From: Flexivirga endophytica
Lineage (GTDB): Bacteria > Actinomycetota > Actinomycetes > Actinomycetales > Dermatophilaceae
Reading direction: 5' to 3'
Assembly: GCF_014640635.1 (NCBI RefSeq)
Contig: NZ_BMHI01000005.1
Coordinates: forward strand, 248,001-312,000
DNA: 64,000 nucleotides
Shown here: piece after piece, positions 26,632 through 34,338 of the stretch
Layout of the letters: every line of letters starts with the position of its first letter
How positions within the stretch are numbered: position 1 is the first letter of the stretch
Notes under the pieces: model-generated
What the model was told of the DNA's origin: nothing
The model's database searches: none
The model's input: the letters and a program-made list of their open reading frames with translations, nothing else
Made by a program: the position numbers and the translations under genes

Positions 26632-27243
26632 ATGAACAAGGCAGAGCTCATCCAGAGCCTGGAAACCCGTCTCGGCAGTAAGAAGGCAGCCAGTGACGCT
26701 CTGGAGGCTGTGGTGGATGCCATCATCCGCGAGGTCGCCAAGGGCAACAAGGTCGGCATCACCGGCTTCGGCACCTTCGAGAAGATCTCGCGCGCGGCCC
26801 GGACTGGCCGTAACCCGCGCACCGGCACAACGGTGCGCATCAAGAAGACCGCCGTGCCGAAGTTCAAGCCCGGCACCGCTTTCAAGACGGTCGTGGCCAA
26901 CCCGCGCTCGCTGCCCAAGACCGGCAACGCCGGTGGTCGTGCATCGAGCGCTGACGCCGCACCGGCCAAGACCGCGGCCAAGAAGTCCACCGCGAAGAAG
27001 GCGACTACGGCCAAGAAGACCACCGCCAAGAAGGCCACTCCGGCCAAGGCGGCGGCGAAGAAGACCACCGCCAAGAAGGCCACTCCGGCCAAGGCAGCGG
27101 CGAAGAAGACCACCGCCAAGAAGGCCAATCCGGCCAAGGCGGCGGCGAAGAAGACCACCGCCAAGAAGGCCACTCCGGCCAAGGCGGCGGCCAAGAAGAC
27201 CACCGCCAAGAAGAGCACTGCCAAGCGCGCAGCGCGTCGCTGA
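26632..27243 (+). CDS. hup: nucleoid protein HU with long basic tail
   Basis: DNA-binding, bending and compacting protein, 203 residues. Residues 1-90 are a standard HU domain (MNKAELIQSLETRL, GITGFGTFEKISRAARTGRNPRTG, AVPKFKPGTAFK). From about residue 105 follows a Lys/Ala/Pro/Thr tail built of four 15-residue repeats (TTAKKATPAKAAAKK type), as in mycobacterial HupB and Streptomyces HupS; the tail resembles eukaryotic linker histones. The ATG at 26632 begins the HU fold exactly; the upstream open frame is not coding. Position after leuCD is conserved in mycobacteria. Confidence 0.96.
   Translation: MNKAELIQSLETRLGSKKAASDALEAVVDAIIREVAKGNKVGITGFGTFEKISRAARTGRNPRTGTTVRIKKTAVPKFKPGTAFKTVVANPRSLPKTGNAGGRASSADAAPAKTAAKKSTAKKATTAKKTTAKKATPAKAAAKKTTAKKATPAKAAAKKTTAKKANPAKAAAKKTTAKKATPAKAAAKKTTAKKSTAKRAARR
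27019..27213 (+). repeat. 45-bp tandem repeats encoding the HU tail
   Basis: Four in-frame 45-bp units (27019-27063, 27064-27108, 27109-27153, 27154-27198) and a partial fifth. They are nearly identical at DNA level; unit 3 has Asn in place of Thr and unit 2 one silent change. Such repeats expand and contract readily. Confidence 0.92.
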
Positions 27244-27268
27244 GGCGACCGCGGCACGACTTCGCACA

Positions 27269-27311
27269 GATCGGCGGCCCTTCCCGTGCATCACGGGAAG
27301 GGCCGCCGATC
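27269..27311 (+). terminator. hairpin terminator after hup
   Basis: A perfect 19-bp inverted repeat (27269-27287 with 27293-27311) around a 5-base loop, 25 bases after the hup stop. It may also serve the convergent small gene. Confidence 0.85.
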
Positions 27312-27331
27312 GCGTTGTGGGACGGGCTCGT

Positions 27332-27544
27332 TCAGCGAATGCGCTGCCCCGGCCCGATGCCCTCGATCCACAGGCGGCTCACGCCGTCGCCGTCGACCTC
27401 GATGCTGACGCGTTGTCCCACCCGCAGGTGGCGCAAGCTGGACTTCGCGAACGTCGCGTGGTCGACCTCGAGGACCCGGCCGTTGTCGGTCAGGACCGTG
27501 CCGGCGCCGGCGTCTTCGTCGAAAGTGTGGATCGTGGCTTGCAT
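27332..27544 (-). CDS. small cold-shock-like (OB-fold) protein
   Basis: A 70-residue acidic protein, MQATIHTFDEDAGAGTVLTDNGRVLEV, then LRHLRVGQRVSIEV. The spacing of the hydrophobic strands and the early DxxAGxGTVL resemble a cold-shock or OB-type beta-barrel, but the RNA-binding aromatic RNP motifs of true CspA proteins are absent. It starts 9 bases after the cofC stop, on the same strand. Function unknown. Confidence 0.65.
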   Translation of the reverse strand: MQATIHTFDEDAGAGTVLTDNGRVLEVDHATFAKSSLRHLRVGQRVSIEVDGDGVSRLWIEGIGPGQRIR

Positions 27545-27553
27545 TGCTCCAGC

Positions 27554-28183
27554 CTAAGGCTGCTCCAGCAGCCGGCGGGTCCACGGCCCCACGCCGAGTT
27601 CGCGGGCGAGTCCGAGCGATTCGTCGTTGTCGACGTCGGTGCGCAGCCGTGGCAGGTCGAGGTGCAGCGTCGTGGCCGACCGTGCGTGGCGGGCGGCTGA
27701 GCCAGTCCCGAACCGAGGCACCAGCCTGCCGGCGTCGTGATGGGTGACGAGGACGGTGCCGGTGCCCTCGTGGTCCGGAACGACGGCCGCTTCGGTCGCC
27801 GCGCATGCCGCCAGGCCGTCGGTGAGTTCGGCCGCTGTGAGTGCGGGCAGGTCGCCGAGCAGGACGGCGGTCGGGCTGTGCGGAGCCCCCGCGGTGACCG
27901 CCGCAATCCCTGCTGCGACAGCGGCATTGAGACCGCGGCCAGGATCGTCCACCAGGGCGGCACCCGATCCGCGTAGCTGCAACCGGATCTCCGGGTCGGC
28001 CGTCACCACGAAGACCTGCCCGGCGGGGACCACCTCGAGGACGGTGTCCAGCGTGTCGAGCGCGAACGCGAGGGCGAGGTCCCGGCGGTGCACGCCGTCC
28101 GGTGGACGCAGCCGAGACTTGCCTCGAGCGCTGTGTTTCACCGGAACGATGACCTGCCAGGTCGAGGTGACTGCGGACTTCAC
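27554..28183 (-). CDS. cofC: phospholactate/phosphoenolpyruvate guanylyltransferase
   Basis: Activates 2-phospholactate or, in actinobacteria, phosphoenolpyruvate (FbiD) with GTP for coenzyme F420 synthesis. The 209-residue nucleotidyltransferase has WQVIVPVKHSARGKSRL at the N-terminus, DDPGRGLNAAVAAGI, and LLGDLPALTAAEL with the metal-binding Asp. The GTG at 28183 gives the normal start; GTG 28189 is equally possible, and the open frame further upstream would collide with the divergent acyltransferase promoter. Its presence indicates F420 production. The order hup-cofC-gpsA-ddl matches mycobacteria, although ppk and mutT found there are absent. Confidence 0.88.
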   Translation of the reverse strand: MKSAVTSTWQVIVPVKHSARGKSRLRPPDGVHRRDLALAFALDTLDTVLEVVPAGQVFVVTADPEIRLQLRGSGAALVDDPGRGLNAAVAAGIAAVTAGAPHSPTAVLLGDLPALTAAELTDGLAACAATEAAVVPDHEGTGTVLVTHHDAGRLVPRFGTGSAARHARSATTLHLDLPRLRTDVDNDESLGLARELGVGPWTRRLLEQP

Positions 28184-28350
28184 GTGCACGATGTTCTCAG
28201 ACGGCCCGGGATGCGTGTCGCGGCGGTTCACTTCCGACGCGGCCACACGATGGGACCGGGCACTTAGGATCACAGGTAGTGTCGCGCAGGAGGTGCGCGC
28301 AGCACCGCGTTGCTCGCGTGAGCGGACTGAAAGCAAAGGAGCCAGCACTC

Positions 28351-29136
28351 GTGTCGCGTCCCCCGATGACCGAGAACATCGAGCCGATGTACTCCAAGGT
28401 GATCACGACGCTCTACCCGGTGTTGCAGCGGATCACGCTGCGTGACTGGACCGGGATGGAGAACATCCCGCGTGACGGCGGGTTCGTCGCGGCGGCCAAC
28501 CACATCTCCAACATGGACCATTTCCCGCTGGCGCACTTCTTGGTCGCTAACGGTCGGGCGCCGCACTATCTGGCCAAGTCGTCGCTGTTCAAGCCCCCGG
28601 GCGTGCGTCAGATACTGCACGGGACCGGTCAAATACCCGTCTACCGCGGCACCTCGCGTGCGACCACGGCGTTGTCGGCGGCCACCACTGCGCTGGAGCG
28701 TGGCGCGTGCGTGTGCGTCTACCCGGAGGGCACGATCACCCGCGAGCCGGACTTCTGGCCGATGGTGGGCAAGTCCGGCGCTGCGCGGCTGGCCCTGGAG
28801 AGCGGTGTGCCCCTGGTCCCGATGGCAATCTGGGGGACCCGGGAAATGATGTGGCCCTACCGGGACAAGCTGCCGAAGCTGTTGCCGCGCAAGCTGATCC
28901 ACGTCTCCGCCGGTCCACCGATCAACCTCGACGATCTGCGCGACGGGCCGATCGACGGACAGCGACTACGGGTCGCGACCGTGCGGTTGATGGATGAGAT
29001 CACCCGGCTGCTCGAAGGTATCCGCGACGAGCAGGCACCGGAGCAACGATTCGACCCGCGCACGCAACCGGCTGCGCGCGGCGGTGACAGGCGGTCGGGC
29101 AATACCGGTCCGTCGGACACGAAGGGCGACCGATGA
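28351..29136 (+). CDS. plsC: 1-acylglycerol-3-phosphate acyltransferase-like protein
   Basis: Membrane-associated phospholipid acyltransferase, 261 residues. Catalytic NHISNMD (the HxxxxD motif) lies near residue 50, block III VYPEGTITRE near 130, and PLVPMAIWGTREM near 160. The GTG at 28351 follows an AAAGGAG site and gives the typical N-terminus; an upstream ATG (28279) is open but has no ribosome site. Its last bases ATGA overlap the start of gpsA, so glycerol-3-phosphate supply and acylation are coupled in one operon. Confidence 0.9.
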   Translation: MSRPPMTENIEPMYSKVITTLYPVLQRITLRDWTGMENIPRDGGFVAAANHISNMDHFPLAHFLVANGRAPHYLAKSSLFKPPGVRQILHGTGQIPVYRGTSRATTALSAATTALERGACVCVYPEGTITREPDFWPMVGKSGAARLALESGVPLVPMAIWGTREMMWPYRDKLPKLLPRKLIHVSAGPPINLDDLRDGPIDGQRLRVATVRLMDEITRLLEGIRDEQAPEQRFDPRTQPAARGGDRRSGNTGPSDTKGDR

Positions 29137-30134
29137 CTCGAGTGGCAGTGCTCGGCGGCGGCAACTGGGGCACGGCATACGCCGCGATCATGGCGGACGC
29201 AGGATGCACCGTGCGTCTGTGGGCGCGGCGTCAGAAGGTGGTTGACGAGATCAACACCGATCACGTCAACTCCGGCTATCTGCCCGATCGGGTTCTGCCG
29301 GACACGATCGCGGCGACCAGCTCGTATGCCGAGGCGTTGGACGACGCGGAGATCGTCGTGGTGGCGGTGCCGTCCCAGACACTGCGCGACAACCTCGCCG
29401 ACTGGCGTGACCTGCTGCCGTCGGACGCGCCGGTCGTCTCCCTGATGAAGGGGATCGAGCTCGGCACCGGCGAACGCATGAGCCAGGTGATCGCGGAGGC
29501 CGGTGGCGTCGACGCCGACCGCATCGTCGTGGTGTCCGGCCCCAACCTCGCCCCCGAGATCGCGGCCCGGCAGCCGGCTGCCGCCGTCGTGGCAGCAGCC
29601 AGTCCGCGCGTGCGCGCCAAGGTCGCGGAGGCGAGCGCGACGGCATACTTCCGGCCCTACCTGGGCACCGACGTCGTCGGCACCGAGATCGCCGGCGCGA
29701 CCAAGAACGTCATCGCGCTCGCAGTCGGTATGGCGTCCGGTATGGGCATGGGCGACAACACGATGGCGAGTCTGCTGACCCGCGGGTTGGCCGAGACCGC
29801 CCGGCTCGGAACGGCATTGGGCGCCGACCCGCAGACGTTCCTCGGGCTCGCCGGCGTCGGCGACCTGGTCGCGACCTGCGCATCGCCGCTGTCCCGCAAC
29901 CGCACGTTCGGCTTCCGCCTCGGGCAGGGCATGTCGCTGCAGGAGGTCATTGACAGCACCAAGCAGACCGCCGAGGGCGTCAAGTCGTGCGAGTCGATCC
30001 TGCAGCTGGCTCAGAGTGTCGACGTCGACGTGCCGATCGTGGAGAACGTCGCGGCAGTCGTGCACGAGGGCCGCGATCCGAAGGACGTCGTCGGCGCCCT
30101 GATGTCACGCGCCCGCAAGCACGAGGTCAACTAG
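29133..30134 (+). CDS. gpsA: NAD(P)-dependent glycerol-3-phosphate dehydrogenase
   Basis: Makes sn-glycerol-3-phosphate for phospholipid synthesis. The 333-residue protein begins TRVAVLGGGNWGTAYA, a Rossmann NAD-binding site with the GxGNWGTA signature, and has VSLMKGIELGTGERMS, VVSGPNLAPEIA and GATKNVIALAVGMASG with the catalytic Lys. It overlaps plsC by 4 bases and, on the 3' side, overlaps the convergent trans-sulfuration gene by 8 bases. Confidence 0.96.
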   Translation: MTRVAVLGGGNWGTAYAAIMADAGCTVRLWARRQKVVDEINTDHVNSGYLPDRVLPDTIAATSSYAEALDDAEIVVVAVPSQTLRDNLADWRDLLPSDAPVVSLMKGIELGTGERMSQVIAEAGGVDADRIVVVSGPNLAPEIAARQPAAAVVAAASPRVRAKVAEASATAYFRPYLGTDVVGTEIAGATKNVIALAVGMASGMGMGDNTMASLLTRGLAETARLGTALGADPQTFLGLAGVGDLVATCASPLSRNRTFGFRLGQGMSLQEVIDSTKQTAEGVKSCESILQLAQSVDVDVPIVENVAAVVHEGRDPKDVVGALMSRARKHEVN

Positions 30135-31194
30135 TTCTCAGGGCGGTGTCCAGGTCCTGCCACAGGTCCTCGACGTCCTCGATCCCGACCGACAGTCGCA
30201 GCAGCTCGTCCGGGACGCTCTCCGGTTCGGCCGCATGCCTGCGCCGACGCTCGAGCATCGACTCGACGCCACCGAGGCTCGTGGCGGGCAGCCACAACCG
30301 CACCGTGCGTTCGACCTGCTCCGCCGTGGCGCGTCCACCGACCGGTTCGATGCAGATGATGGCGCCGAACCCCGGGTAGCGCACCTGCGCAACAGCGTCG
30401 TGGCCGGCCAGCCGCTCGGCGAGCTGCGCGGCGTTCGCGCACGCGCGTTCCAGCCGCAGGTGCAGCGTCCGCAGGCCACGCAACGCCAGCCACGCCTCGT
30501 GAGGTCCGGGTATGGCGCCGTGCAACGTCCGGTGGCTGTGCAGACGCGCGTGCAGCGCACTGTCCTGTGTCACGAGCGCGCCGAGGACCACGTCGGAGTG
30601 ACCGGCCAGGAACTTGGTCACCGAGTGCACCACGACGTCGGCACCCAGCTCCAGTGGCCGGGCCAACAATGGTGTGTTGAAGGTGTTGTCGACCACCGAG
30701 AGGACGCCGCGCCCGCGGGCCGCGGCGAGGATCGCCGGCAGGTCGGCGACCTCGAGCATCGGGTTCGTCGGAGACTCCAGCCAGACCAGGTCGGCGTCGG
30801 CGAGCGCTGCGACGACGGCCGCGGTGTCGGTCGGGTCGACGCGGCGTGCGGTCAGCCGATCCGTCCGGTCCAACTCGTCGACCAGAGAACTGCAGCCGTT
30901 GTAGACGTGTTGAGGGAGCACCACCGTGCCGCCCTGCGGAGTCAGCTCGAGGCACGCGCTGATGGCCGCCATACCGCTGCCGAAGGCGAGTGCCGACCCG
31001 CCCTCGAGGTCGCCGAGGACCTCCTCGAGCGCCTCCCACGTGCGGTTGGTGAAGCGGCCGTATGCCGGGCCGTCGCCCGCGACGTACGTGGAGCTGAGCT
31101 CGATGCCAGGGCCTGCCGGTGCCCCGGGTGTGCGGGCCGGACGTCCGAGTCCGACCAGTCGGGTGGCAGGGGAGTAGCTGACATCTTCAGACAT
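30127..31194 (-). CDS. cystathionine gamma-synthase/lyase family PLP enzyme
   Basis: A 355-residue trans-sulfuration enzyme (MetB/MetC/CTH family). The Schiff-base Lys is in [20 protein letters not shown], the PLP-phosphate site in [21 protein letters not shown] binds substrate and [15 protein letters not shown] is the family Asp-containing block. It is slightly shorter than the usual 380 residues; which of the sister activities it has cannot be told. It is inserted, on the opposite strand, between gpsA and ddl, which are adjacent in mycobacteria. Its start lies 71 bases from that of ddl. Confidence 0.88.
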   Translation of the reverse strand: MSEDVSYSPATRLVGLGRPARTPGAPAGPGIELSSTYVAGDGPAYGRFTNRTWEALEEVLGDLEGGSALAFGSGMAAISACLELTPQGGTVVLPQHVYNGCSSLVDELDRTDRLTARRVDPTDTAAVVAALADADLVWLESPTNPMLEVADLPAILAAARGRGVLSVVDNTFNTPLLARPLELGADVVVHSVTKFLAGHSDVVLGALVTQDSALHARLHSHRTLHGAIPGPHEAWLALRGLRTLHLRLERACANAAQLAERLAGHDAVAQVRYPGFGAIICIEPVGGRATAEQVERTVRLWLPATSLGGVESMLERRRRHAAEPESVPDELLRLSVGIEDVEDLWQDLDTALRTS

Positions 31195-31251
31195 GGGCAC
31201 ACCTTGGCACGCCGGGGCGTCGCGCGTCGCAGCCGTCCGCGTCCTTCGCGT

Positions 31252-31257
31252 TAGGCT
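31252..31257 (+). promoter_or_regulatory. -10 box TAGGCT for ddl
   Basis: TAGGCT ends 7 bases before the ATG of ddl, the expected spacing for a leaderless mRNA; no Shine-Dalgarno sequence is needed. Confidence 0.55.
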
Positions 31258-31264
31258 CAAGGCG

Positions 31265-32407
31265 ATGAGTGAGCACAGCCCGGCCGCAGGCGCCGACGAA
31301 ACCAACCGAAAGCCCGTCGTCGCAATCGTTTTCGGCGGCCGGTCCAGCGAGCATGCTGTGTCGTGCTCGACGGCCGCGAGCGTGCTGCGCGCGATCGACC
31401 GCGACCGATTCGACGTGGTGCCGATCGGCATCGCGCAGGACGGCCGGTGGGTCCTCGTAGCCGACGATCCGGAGCCGTTGCAGCTCACCGCCGCCCACAC
31501 GCCGAGCGTGCAGGGTGAGACGACCGCGCTGCTGTCGGCCGACCCCGGTGCGCGCGAGCTGATGGTCTTCGCACCGAACGAGCCGCCCCGACGGTTGACC
31601 ACGGTCGACGTGGTGCTGCCGCTGCTGCACGGACCGTTCGGCGAGGACGGCACGCTGCAGGGACTGCTCGAACTGTCCGACACGCGCTACGTCGGTTCCG
31701 GTGTCTCCGCGTCGGCGGTGATGATGGACAAGGCACTGATGAAGGTCGTGTTCGCCGCGGCAGGACTGCCGGTCGGCCCGCACGCGGTCATCACCGACAA
31801 GGAGTGGCGGCGGGACAGGGCCGCGTGCCTTGACAGTGTGCACAGCCTCGGTCTGCCGGTCTTCGTGAAACCGGCGCGTGCCGGATCCAGCGTCGGTGTG
31901 GTCAAGGTGGACGACGCCGCCGGGTTGGAAGCAGCGATCGAGAGCGCCCGCGAGTCGGACCCCAAGGTGCTCGTGGAGGCCGCGATCGCCGGCCGCGAGG
32001 TCGAGTGCGGGGTGCTGGAAGGACACGGGGCGGACCCGGCGCGTGCGAGCCAGGTCGGCGAGATCACCGTGACGGGCGATCGCCATACGTTCTATGACTT
32101 CGAGGCGAAGTATCTCGACACCGACGCGCAGCTCAGCTGCCCGGCGGACCTACCCGGTGAAGTGGCTGACGAGATCCGCCGGCTATCGATCAAGGCGTTC
32201 GATGCCGCCGGATGTGAGGGGCTTTCGCGGGTCGACTGGTTCTACGAGCCAGGCCGCGGACTGACGCTCAACGAGATCAACACCATGCCCGGTTTCACAC
32301 CGTCGTCGATGTTCCCGCGGGTCTGGGCGGAGTCCGGATTGGACTATCCGTCGCTGATCACTGAGCTGATCGAGCTCGCTCTGGAGCGGCGTACCGGCCT
32401 GCGGTGA
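31265..32407 (+). CDS. ddl: D-alanine--D-alanine ligase
   Basis: ATP-grasp enzyme making the D-Ala-D-Ala dipeptide of peptidoglycan. The 380 residues include VAIVFGGRSSEHAVSCSTA (N-terminal signature), PLLHGPFGEDGTLQG, FVKPARAGSSVGVVKV (ATP-grasp Lys), and SRVDWFYEPGRGLTLNEINTMPGFT (metal-binding Glu and Asn). The in-frame upstream ATG at 31193 is rejected in favour of 31265, which lies 7 bases behind a TAGGCT box and starts the protein nearer the conserved core. Confidence 0.96.
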   Translation: MSEHSPAAGADETNRKPVVAIVFGGRSSEHAVSCSTAASVLRAIDRDRFDVVPIGIAQDGRWVLVADDPEPLQLTAAHTPSVQGETTALLSADPGARELMVFAPNEPPRRLTTVDVVLPLLHGPFGEDGTLQGLLELSDTRYVGSGVSASAVMMDKALMKVVFAAAGLPVGPHAVITDKEWRRDRAACLDSVHSLGLPVFVKPARAGSSVGVVKVDDAAGLEAAIESARESDPKVLVEAAIAGREVECGVLEGHGADPARASQVGEITVTGDRHTFYDFEAKYLDTDAQLSCPADLPGEVADEIRRLSIKAFDAAGCEGLSRVDWFYEPGRGLTLNEINTMPGFTPSSMFPRVWAESGLDYPSLITELIELALERRTGLR

Positions 32408-32438
32408 CGACGTGCCGCGAGTAGTCGCGCCCGAGGAT

Positions 32439-32888
32439 TCAGCTGCACTTGTGCGTACCCTGCGGGATTTCGTCGGCCGCCGCGGTGAACGCGCCGAGCG
32501 GTGGCAGTTCGTTGTACTTCGTCGGGACCAGGACCTCGATCGCGGGCACGCGGCCGTAGGTGACATAGCGGTCGCCGTCGGACAGCTTGCTGCCGACCCA
32601 GTCGATGCCGTCGACCGAAACGCAACCGCTCGCAGTGGGCTTGGGCGGCGTCACACCGCAGCGGGCGATGATCGCCGGGTCGCCCCAGGCGTGCACGGTG
32701 GCCGAGTCCGTGCTGACCTTGCGTGACTTCTGCCCGGACACGGTCGACGGCCAGTGACGGGATGCCTTGGCACACAACGGATTAGCGGCGCTGTCCGCTG
32801 GGGTCGCCTTCACAGTGTCGTCGCCGCACGCTGCGAGCGTGGCCATCAGCGCCAGTGCACAGACGGTCACCGGGAACGCGGACCTCAA
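32439..32888 (-). CDS. DUF3515 lipoprotein
   Basis: A 149-residue secreted lipoprotein. Residues 1-21 form a signal peptide ending in the lipobox LAAC, and a Cys-containing globular domain follows (CGVTPP, GCVSVDGIDWVGS, YVTYGRVPAIEVLVP). DUF3515 proteins occur next to ddl in actinobacteria; function is unknown, with a cell-envelope role suggested only by context. Its start overlaps the stop of the Lrp-like gene by 4 bases, so the two are coupled. Confidence 0.85.
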   Translation of the reverse strand: MRSAFPVTVCALALMATLAACGDDTVKATPADSAANPLCAKASRHWPSTVSGQKSRKVSTDSATVHAWGDPAIIARCGVTPPKPTASGCVSVDGIDWVGSKLSDGDRYVTYGRVPAIEVLVPTKYNELPPLGAFTAAADEIPQGTHKCS

Positions 32889-33118
32889 GGGTGAACGACG
32901 GTGCAGGTGAGCGTGCGCATGATGCCGGGAGCCTCCTGGATCTTCGCGACCACCAGCGAGCCCAGTTTGTCGAGCGTCTCGGCCTCGGCACGAGCGATGA
33001 CGTCATACGGTCCGGTGACGTCCTCGGAGGACAGCACACCGGGGATCTCGCGCACCGCAGCCGCGACCGCGGTCGCCTGACCGAGGTCCGCCTGGATGAG
33101 GATGTAGGCCTGAACCAT
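32885..33118 (-). CDS. stand-alone Lrp/AsnC ligand-binding (RAM) domain protein
   Basis: A 77-residue protein corresponding to only the effector domain of Lrp regulators (AYILIQADLGQATAVAAAVREIPGV, SSEDVTGPYDVIARAEA, then an LTCTVV strand). No helix-turn-helix is present, so it probably senses an amino acid or modulates a partner rather than binding DNA. The ATG at 33118 starts the first strand; a longer frame to 33160 adds nothing recognisable. Overlaps the DUF3515 gene by 4 bases. Confidence 0.88.
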   Translation of the reverse strand: MVQAYILIQADLGQATAVAAAVREIPGVLSSEDVTGPYDVIARAEAETLDKLGSLVVAKIQEAPGIMRTLTCTVVHP

Positions 33119-33243
33119 GCGTAGTCTCCCGAGAAGGTGTTGCGAAGCCCGTGCGGACACGGGGTGCGGGCACAGTCGCCGCGCTCACGGAACGCTACCG
33201 TGCTGTGCGGTCAGGGCGGTGACGAAGGGCGGACAGAGCAGGT

Positions 33244-34218
33244 ATGACGCAAGCACCGGACACACGCACGTTGGCCGACGTGGACGAGCAGGAACTCCTC
33301 GACACCGTGCTGCCGCGCTTCGCGGCCAGTGACGACGTCCTGATCGGACCCGGCGACGACACCGCCCTGCTCCGTGTGCGGTCCGGCGCCTCCCTCGCGA
33401 CGACCGACACGATGGTGCTGGGCCGCGACTGGCTCGATGAGTGGTCCGACGGCGCGGACGTCGGCCACAAGCTCGTGGTCCAGAACGTCGCCGACATCGC
33501 GGCCATGGGCGGGCGCTGCACCGGTCTGCTGGTGACACTGGTGGCCGATGAGGGAACACGCTTGCAGTGGGTCGCGGACTTCACGACGGGTGTCGCAGCG
33601 GCTGCGCGCGATGCGGGAACGGTCGTCGTCGGCGGCGACCTGTCCTCGGCACCCGCCGGCACCCGCATGGTCAGCATCACCGCCTTCGGCGAACTCGACC
33701 ACGTCGAGCCGGTGCTGCGGTCCGGTGCGCGGCCGGGTGACGTGCTCGCAGTGCACGGAACGCTGGGACGGGCTGCCGCTGGTCTGTTGCTTCTGCAACG
33801 CGGCACGGTTGAGACGAACACGAATCTCGTGCAGGCACAACGCCGCCCGAGCACGGCATACGAGCAGGGTCCGGCAGCCGCGCGCGCCGGTGCGACGGCG
33901 ATGCTGGACATCTCCGACGGTTTGTTGCGCGACGGCGGACGAATTGCCCGCGCGAGCGGGGTGCGGCTCGACATCGACCCGGCAGCGCTCGCCGGCGACA
34001 TACAGGCACTGACCGCCGCTGTCGGAGCGGCGGACGCCGAGACGTGTGTGCTCACCGGGGGAGAGGAACACAGCCTGCTCGCCACCTTCCCGAGTGGCAC
34101 ACTCCCGTCGGGCTGGCGGGTGATCGGCGTGGTCACTGCTGGATCCGGGATCACCGTCGGTGGTCAGGAGCACGTTCGCGTCGGCTGGGATCATTTCGGT
34201 TCGGCAAAGACCGACTGA
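33244..34218 (+). CDS. thiL: thiamine-monophosphate kinase
   Basis: Phosphorylates thiamine monophosphate to thiamine diphosphate. The 324-residue protein has the AIR-synthase-like fold motifs IGPGDDTALLRV, TTDTMVLGRDW, NVADIAAMGGRCTGLLV, VVGGDLSSAP and LDISDGLLRDGGRIA. It lies in the conserved ddl-DUF3515-thiL-rpmB stretch. TACCGT at 33194-33199 may be its -10, giving a leader of roughly 40 bases. Confidence 0.95.
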   Translation: MTQAPDTRTLADVDEQELLDTVLPRFAASDDVLIGPGDDTALLRVRSGASLATTDTMVLGRDWLDEWSDGADVGHKLVVQNVADIAAMGGRCTGLLVTLVADEGTRLQWVADFTTGVAAAARDAGTVVVGGDLSSAPAGTRMVSITAFGELDHVEPVLRSGARPGDVLAVHGTLGRAAAGLLLLQRGTVETNTNLVQAQRRPSTAYEQGPAAARAGATAMLDISDGLLRDGGRIARASGVRLDIDPAALAGDIQALTAAVGAADAETCVLTGGEEHSLLATFPSGTLPSGWRVIGVVTAGSGITVGGQEHVRVGWDHFGSAKTD

Positions 34219-34338
34219 AACGCTCAACACCGAACGTTGGATTGTGTCAGGTACGGAGTAGTCTCTGCGCAGTCGCGCAACATCGCTGCGTCCCATCGAG
34301 TCGAATCGGTGGCCACACAGAAAGTCGCAGGTGACCCC

